From Mesotaenium endlicherianum (lineage: Eukaryota > Streptophyta > Zygnematophyceae > Zygnematales > Mesotaeniaceae), in the NCBI GenBank assembly GCA_009602735.1, contig WELA01005344.1, positions 643,506 through 666,171 of the forward strand: a DNA stretch of 22,666 nt, read 5' to 3'. A program made the translations under genes and the position numbers. Each line of letters opens with the position of its first letter. The first letter of the stretch is position 1. Positions 18,329 to 22,666 of this stretch are shown here, piece by piece. The notes beneath the pieces are model-generated. The model was given only the letters and a program-made list of their open reading frames with translations. It was not told the origin of the DNA and made no database searches.

Positions 18329-19578
18329 GTTGTTGCAACTACTATCCGTTTGACGGTGCTGCACGCGCAGCGCAAGCTACGGCCACCCAGGTCCGGATAG
18401 TCAACGTTGACTCACCGACCACTTGACTGATTTCGTCGCAGTCAGCGGTTATGTCAGCATCAAGACCACTGACAAGGGGTCAATGTCAATGTGCCCCACA
18501 CCCAAGAATGGGGGAGGTTTTGACAGCATAGACAGCCGTGAGACTAGAAGCTGGGGATCAGCGCCCAGCAGGTTCCAAGCCCAGTATTGTGTGACTGGCA
18601 GATTAAGCCAGGTCATGGCCGCAATGCCAAGATAGATTACGGCCGCCCGAGTGGGAATCTTGAGCAAGTGGCATTTGCTTGTACACACCGTGCAGGAGTT
18701 CTTAGCCATGAGCCAATTAGGCGTGACTGCCAGCTGAGAAGCTAAGCAGCCACGCGCGACAGTCACGAGGTGTGCATGCATGCTGAGTGACTACGAGTTT
18801 GAGTTGAGCATGGCTAGGCAGAAGCGACATGCAGCTAAACTTTGTGACTAAGCACGGCATTCTCGGAAGATGACGCTGTGTGGTGCCTGCGAAAGGCACG
18901 AATCTTGCTTGAGACATGTCATTCACTCTCACGCACTTTTGCCAAGAAGCAGAGGAAGCAGAAGAAAGGAGAAGAAGGGCGCGAAGAAGAAGAAGGAGTT
19001 CCCAAGGCCATTGGAGGGCCGAGGCCCCACGCTTCTGCCGACGCTGAAGATTCTTCTCAGAGTATCATNAGTATCATAGATAAGTTAGCATTGTAGGAGT
19101 TCCCAAGAGGGAATCTCACTGTTGAAAGTAGGAGAATTGCAGAATAGAATCTGCTAAGAGACTAGCACAGATTCGGCCGAACGCCACAAGTGTGTGTGAA
19201 GCAGCCTTAAAATGGTGAGTTGTGTGTTAATTTCCAGGTTCTCGGAAGTCGCATTCGCATCTCGAAGAGAGCGAGTAGTATTGACAGATAAAGCTCTCAA
19301 TGAAGAATTGAGTGAGCCCAGCCTGGCAGTGAAGAGCTGTTAAGGCGCGGAGTTAAGTGAAGAGCTAAACCCAGGCCAGCATAGACGTGTAGTTTCAGAG
19401 TTTTGTAAGCTGTGACTTTGTGAAAGTTAAGCGAAAGCCTGAAGGGCGATTTTATCTGAACCTGACGTTGTATGTCAAGCTGCTTAGAGTGTGATTTCTG
19501 CAAACCACAATTTGCTCACCTGTGAACTCAAGAACCTTAAGGCATAAAGCCTATGTGAAAGTAAGAGACTTCCGTCCT
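18329..19578 (+). repeat. DNMT-element leader, copy 2
   Basis: A direct duplicate of 1966-3214 that begins exactly after the 3' LTR. It ends at TTCCGTCCT, where copy 1 continues into gag, and then joins straight to a new LTR start at 19579. Gag, pol and the polypurine tract are absent. An ambiguous base N lies at 19069 inside AGTATCAT-N-AGTATCAT. Copy 1 lacks this 8-bp duplication, so it may be an assembly artefact. Confidence 0.85.
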
Positions 19579-19880
19579 TGTAAGAGGAATTAAGGCAAGG
19601 CAAGTATTTTTAAATTCTCTGCTAAAGCTTAAGATAAGCAGATGGTGAGGGCTGAGTAAAGTTAACAAAGCCCTGAGAGTTCGTCATGGTTGCATGGTGC
19701 AAGTTCAGGATCCCAGGGATGGGTTAACCCTGGTAAGGCTTGTCACCGACACACGTGCAAAGATCGATCGACCATGTTTGCCCGCACGTGAGGAGGGCCA
19801 CCGACACATCGACCAGGTCGAAGGCACACGTGCTGAAAGGCCACGCGCGTGCCGAGGGACCGACACTGTTAGGCACGACA
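19579..19880 (+). repeat. Second LTR of the DNMT-element family (uninterrupted)
   Basis: 302 bp with TGTAAGAGG...GGCACGACA ends. It contains G-boxes at 19752-19757, 19785-19790 and 19827-19832, and three ACCGACAC octamers at 19745-19752, 19800-19807 and 19859-19866. It closes a tandem LTR-leader-LTR unit. The sequence that follows (ACACT) has no partner in front of 16878, as expected if the real left end lies elsewhere. Confidence 0.85.
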
Positions 19881-20167
19881 ACACTTCACCGAAGAGTTTG
19901 CCTTGCATGGCCATCCCACGCCATCTTTTAAAAGGTTGAAATGTTCGCCAACCACCCATTGACCATTCTGAGGGTGTACTCCATGCTGGAAGTCCAAAAT
20001 TCCACTAACTGCTGGAAGCTGCCGGTCACAGCAGGAAAGCAACTTCTCCTCTTGCGGGGTGTTGCGAATCGCGATGAACAGCAAGGCACGAATCCTCACG
20101 AGTCTCATCGGGCTCGCCGACGGCTCACGGGACGATCCCGGCTTCTATGGAGATTGACGAGCTCTAA

Positions 20168-20234
20168 TTTGGTCGCGCAAGACAATGCGACCAAAGTTGA
20201 ACATTTCGATAGCTGGCGATGAATATCTATCGAA
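20168..20234. repeat. Two adjacent short hairpins
   Basis: TTTGGTCGC (20168-20176) pairs with GCGACCAAA (20187-20195) across a 10-nt loop. TTCGATAG (20205-20212) pairs with CTATCGAA (20227-20234) across 14 nt. Both stems are perfect. The role is unknown. Confidence 0.55.
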
Positions 20235-21040
20235 GGCAGGAAAGATCTTGAGTTCTATATCCCGCGTGGAGACAGGTCATCCGGTTTGAGTAAAATGACG
20301 GGGCTCCCTGGGGCTTCCTTTCTCGTCATTGGCTTGTAGCAGCTAGCAGTAAGCCAGCATTGGCTTTCTCCGGACAGCTCCGGACATGGATGTCACATTG
20401 TCGAATGCGGTCACGGGTGTGTCGATATTTGCTCTCCGGCATAAATATCTAATATGAAAGAAATCTACTGCGATGTTTGTATCCGACATGGTCCTGCATG
20501 CAGCTTGCAACAAGGGGGCCGGGGGGCGATGCTTGGCCAATGGAGAAGTAGCACGATCAACGCACTTTGCCACATCCACACAAGAATTGACCGGCGATAA
20601 GGAGAAGTAGGGCGCTTTTAGTTTGACTCTAAGAGCCTCTGATAAGTTAAATCTGCCAGCTCTCCTGCCTCCCTTGTTTTACCTTCTATAACAAACGGCC
20701 ACCTGTCAAACTACATGTCGGTGAGACAGAAGAAGAAGTTGAATTTGCAAGCCCGCCGGCCAAAAGTGCCTGCGCTTTATATCCCAGGCTGCACGTTTGC
20801 TGCACCGCGCATGCTAACGTGTAACGGTCAGAGCAAGTTTTGTTGGATTTCTGAGGTGCACTTTTCGGCCAAAAGTAGACAGTTCAGGTCAGATATGCGG
20901 CCAGCGGTGGCGTTTGAAATACTTTGAGCTGTACCTTCAACAGAAACGTAATCGTAGATCATTTTCATCGACAACTCGCTTTAGGCCATAAAACAGTTGG
21001 GGTGTGTACAAACAAATTGCTGCAAAAGGACAAGTTAGAT

Positions 21041-21060
21041 ACCAATGGGCACCAATGGGC
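21041..21060 (+). promoter_or_regulatory. Tandem CCAAT decamers
   Basis: ACCAATGGGC is present twice without spacing, giving two CCAAT boxes. It lies 800 bp before the host exon, which is far for a core element. It may be a distal element or chance. Confidence 0.3.
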
Positions 21061-21863
21061 GTTAGTCGCGATCTCCAATATCCGTGCATCTCCAAGCCTG
21101 ATGACCCACTTCTGATGACCCTCTGAGCACTCGCACTTATTTTGCACTTTATTCGCTCCGATCGGTAGAGAGTGCCAGCGCGTTTCCATCGCATTCATGT
21201 CTCCGACAACCGGGTTCAAATCACCTCCAGGGCTAATGTTGTAACTTTGAACCCGCCTTTCTTTCAGTTGTGTCCATGGAGAAGTCACGAATTTGCATCA
21301 ATTCAGTCCAATTGGTTGGCCATAGGAGCTCGAGTTGCGAGTCGACTTTGCTTTCACAGTCGCGCGCCATTAAGGTGAGGCAGGAACAAATGTTGATCAT
21401 CTTGGACCCTTCTTTGCGGTGACCGAGGACGGGGCAGTATCGTGGGTGTTATGCTGTTCCTCTGAGTGCTGTTGGTGGGATCTGGCATAGGAAGGTCGTT
21501 GGGCCCTGCGAGAGCCACTTTCTTTGTCCCAAGTGGCACATTCGGAATGGCTTGGCTTTCACGACTGGAACGGCTGAGGAGGGTGGGCCTAGTCTCTGCT
21601 TGAGATTCTTCTTTGTTTGGTCAATGTCAAGTGTAATCACCTCTGAGCGCTTTTGCAACAAGGATTGGCCCATACACCGCGTACCTGGCAGGGTTGTTTC
21701 AAGTCAAATTTAGCCCCTGCTTCAGCCTCAGGTTCAGCCTTTTTAACCTTCAAGCATAAGCACGTGTGGTCTGTTGCGTGGGGCTTGACGGCACAGGGGC
21801 AGTAGTGGGCGCCATAGCCAAGGCCAGACAGACACAGTGCAGCGTTAGCGTCTAGAATAGTGG

Positions 21864-22630
21864 ATGGTGCTTTCAAGAGACCAGGTGTCGCCCTTCAATC
21901 CCTTCTCGTACAAGCCCGGCGTCATGGAAGGGGCGGGCGGGGCAACACAGGACTTCGGGTTCCCCAAAGGGAGTTTGGGGAGCCTGCAGGATGGCTCGTC
22001 CTGGATGGCAGAGGCCCCCTACACGCCCCCCTCCCGCAGCCGAAGCAGCAGCAGCAGCGCCACCATAAGCAGCGGAAACGGCGGCAGCGGCAGCAGCTTC
22101 TTCCGGGTGCTGCCGCAGAGCCGGGCCGGGTCAGGCATGATGCTGACCGGGGAGGAGTCTGTGGAGGACTTTGAGGGGTTCCAGCCGCCGCTCTCGTCCT
22201 CGCCGTCGAACCCCCCCCACCTCCCACACCACCACCACCACCACTATCCCCATGCCCACAGTGTGGACCAGCGCCAGCACCAGCAGCAGCAGCACCAGCC
22301 CCACCACAGCACCTACCCCCACGCCCACGCACACGTCCACTCTCACGGGCACTCGCAGTCGCCGCCCTCCTCGTCCCAGCTGCTGCTGCAGCAGCAGCAG
22401 CGGGCGGCGGAGCAGCGCGCGGCAGAGATGGGACGGCTGCCGGGCGGGGGCGGGGGTGGCGGGGGCGAGGGCGGCGGCCGGGCCGCGGAGATCGGGCAGC
22501 TGCGGCACCATCTGGAGAGCTCAGAGGTGGTGCGGCAGGAGCAGGACTGCGAGATCACGCACCTGCGCAGCGAGCTGCTGTTCCTCAAGGGCAGTCACCA
22601 GGAGAAGCTGGCGGAGGTCCTGCGCCTCAG
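21864..22630 (+). CDS. 5' exon of an unknown Ser/His/Gln/Gly-rich coiled-coil protein (partial)
   Basis: An open frame from ATG 21864 (an in-frame TAG lies at 21858-21860) to a splice donor CTCAG|GTGAGA at 22630/22631; the stop TGA at 22632 is inside the presumed intron. ATG 21924 has a better start context and could be the real start. The GC content is much higher than that of the neighbouring DNA. Order: a polar N-terminus, a poly-Ser tract (about residues 57-75), an acidic patch GEESVEDFEGF, then His runs, Gln/His repeats, a poly-Gly tract (about residues 193-204) and finally a charged helix (IGQLRHHLESSEVVRQEQDC and onward), likely the start of a coiled coil. The exon ends in phase 2. I recognise no family; disordered N-termini with coiled coils occur in scaffold, cytoskeletal and transcription proteins. 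An internal exon with an acceptor near 21875 is possible. Confidence 0.6.
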
Positions 22631-22666
22631 GTGAGACAGAGAGGCCTCTCCCTCTCTCCCCCCCCC
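22631..22666 (+). other. Start of an intron
   Basis: GTGAGACAGAGAGG followed by a CT/C-rich stretch to the window end. The donor matches the eukaryotic consensus; the acceptor lies outside the window. Confidence 0.55.

Larger units (their letters stand above)
1966..19880 (+). mobile_element. DNMT-bearing Ty3/gypsy-type retroelement (decayed, host of nested insertions)
   Basis: This span is an old LTR retrotransposon plus a tandem partial copy. The internal region 1966-16877 encodes, in order, gag with two CCHC knuckles, aspartic protease, a C5-cytosine methyltransferase, a long linker, RT tail, RNase H, integrase and a PHD-like zinc motif. The RT-RH-IN order places it with Ty3/gypsy. A polypurine tract at 16866-16877 abuts the 3' LTR, TGTAAGAGG...GGCACGACA. 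No 5' LTR of this type is present left of 1966. A chromovirus (10657-16799) and a probable solo LTR (17130-18274) have inserted into it. The coding region has many stops, frameshifts and two domain-removing deletions, so it is not autonomous now. Confidence 0.85.
19881..21863. other. Intergenic region, no gene recognised
   Basis: Two kilobases without a convincing ORF or RNA gene. Short open frames on both strands overlap one another and lack recognisable motifs. Visible structures are two adjacent hairpins (20168-20195; 20205-20234), a 7-bp inverted repeat AATGACG/CGTCATT near 20295-20330, a tandem CTCCGGACA pair near 20368-20385 and a tandem 10-bp CCAAT repeat (21041-21060). The right part probably includes the promoter and leader of the gene at 21864. 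Confidence 0.5.

Noticed and set aside
16878-19578. A 2.7-kb LTR comprising the leader as U5
   Set aside because: It would end in GTCCT rather than CA. All three copies share a TG...CA boundary at 18328/19880, and a PPT sits before 16878, so a 302-bp LTR plus leader fits better.
21145-21235. tRNA-like segment with GGTTCAAATC (B-box) and GGTAGAG (D-arm-like)
   Set aside because: The T-stem does not pair, no acceptor or anticodon stem forms, and spacing is wrong. At most it is a decayed tRNA-derived fragment.
20965-21288. 107-codon minus-strand open frame
   Set aside because: No recognisable motif, overlaps several other short frames, and no splice or promoter support.
1-22666. CRISPR arrays, prokaryotic operons, rRNA genes
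   Set aside because: No regularly spaced repeats, Shine-Dalgarno-led gene strings or rRNA-like sequence was seen; the content is eukaryotic.

Overview
The window looks like eukaryotic, plant-lineage nuclear DNA. It has Ty3/gypsy LTR retrotransposons with a plant-style initiator-tRNA primer site, plant-type promoter motifs, and a GC-rich exon with a consensus splice donor. The most distinctive feature is a Ty3/gypsy-like element with a C5-cytosine DNA methyltransferase (DNMT) domain inside its pol gene. DNMT-bearing retrotransposons have been reported in dinoflagellates and in the charophyte alga Klebsormidium (de Mendoza and colleagues 2018, from memory). A streptophyte alga of that kind is therefore my best guess, but it is an inference.

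Layout. 1-1965: flanking DNA with no convincing gene, one strong short hairpin, and a nested-hairpin plus TATA block at its end. 1966-16877: internal region of the decayed DNMT element, in the order leader, gag with two zinc knuckles, aspartic protease, DNMT (motifs I, IV, VI, VIII, IX, X), a long unassigned linker, RT tail, RNase H, integrase pieces and a cysteine-rich PHD-like C-terminus. It carries in-frame stops and frameshifts, and has lost the RT palm and most of the integrase core. 10657-16799: a young, complete chromodomain Ty3/gypsy element nested in the last codons of that pol gene. It has two 744-bp LTRs, a TAAAC target duplication, and intact gag and pol. 16878-18328: the 3' LTR of the DNMT element (302 bp), split by a probable solo LTR of a third family (17130-18274). 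18329-19578: a second copy of the DNMT-element leader. 19579-19880: a second, uninterrupted 302-bp LTR. The last three form a tandem LTR-leader-LTR mini-element. 19881-21863: no convincing gene. 21864-22630: a GC-rich exon of a host gene rich in Ser, His, Gln and Gly that runs into a coiled coil and leaves the window through an intron.

How the parts relate. The relative ages can be read from the nesting: the DNMT element is oldest and is broken; the chromovirus and the solo LTR inserted later. The chromovirus is probably autonomous. Its LTRs carry heat-shock-element trimers close to the TATA box, and the DNMT-element LTR carries a cluster of G-boxes and repeated ACCGACAC motifs. Both families may therefore be stress- or signal-responsive, although this is inferred from motifs only.
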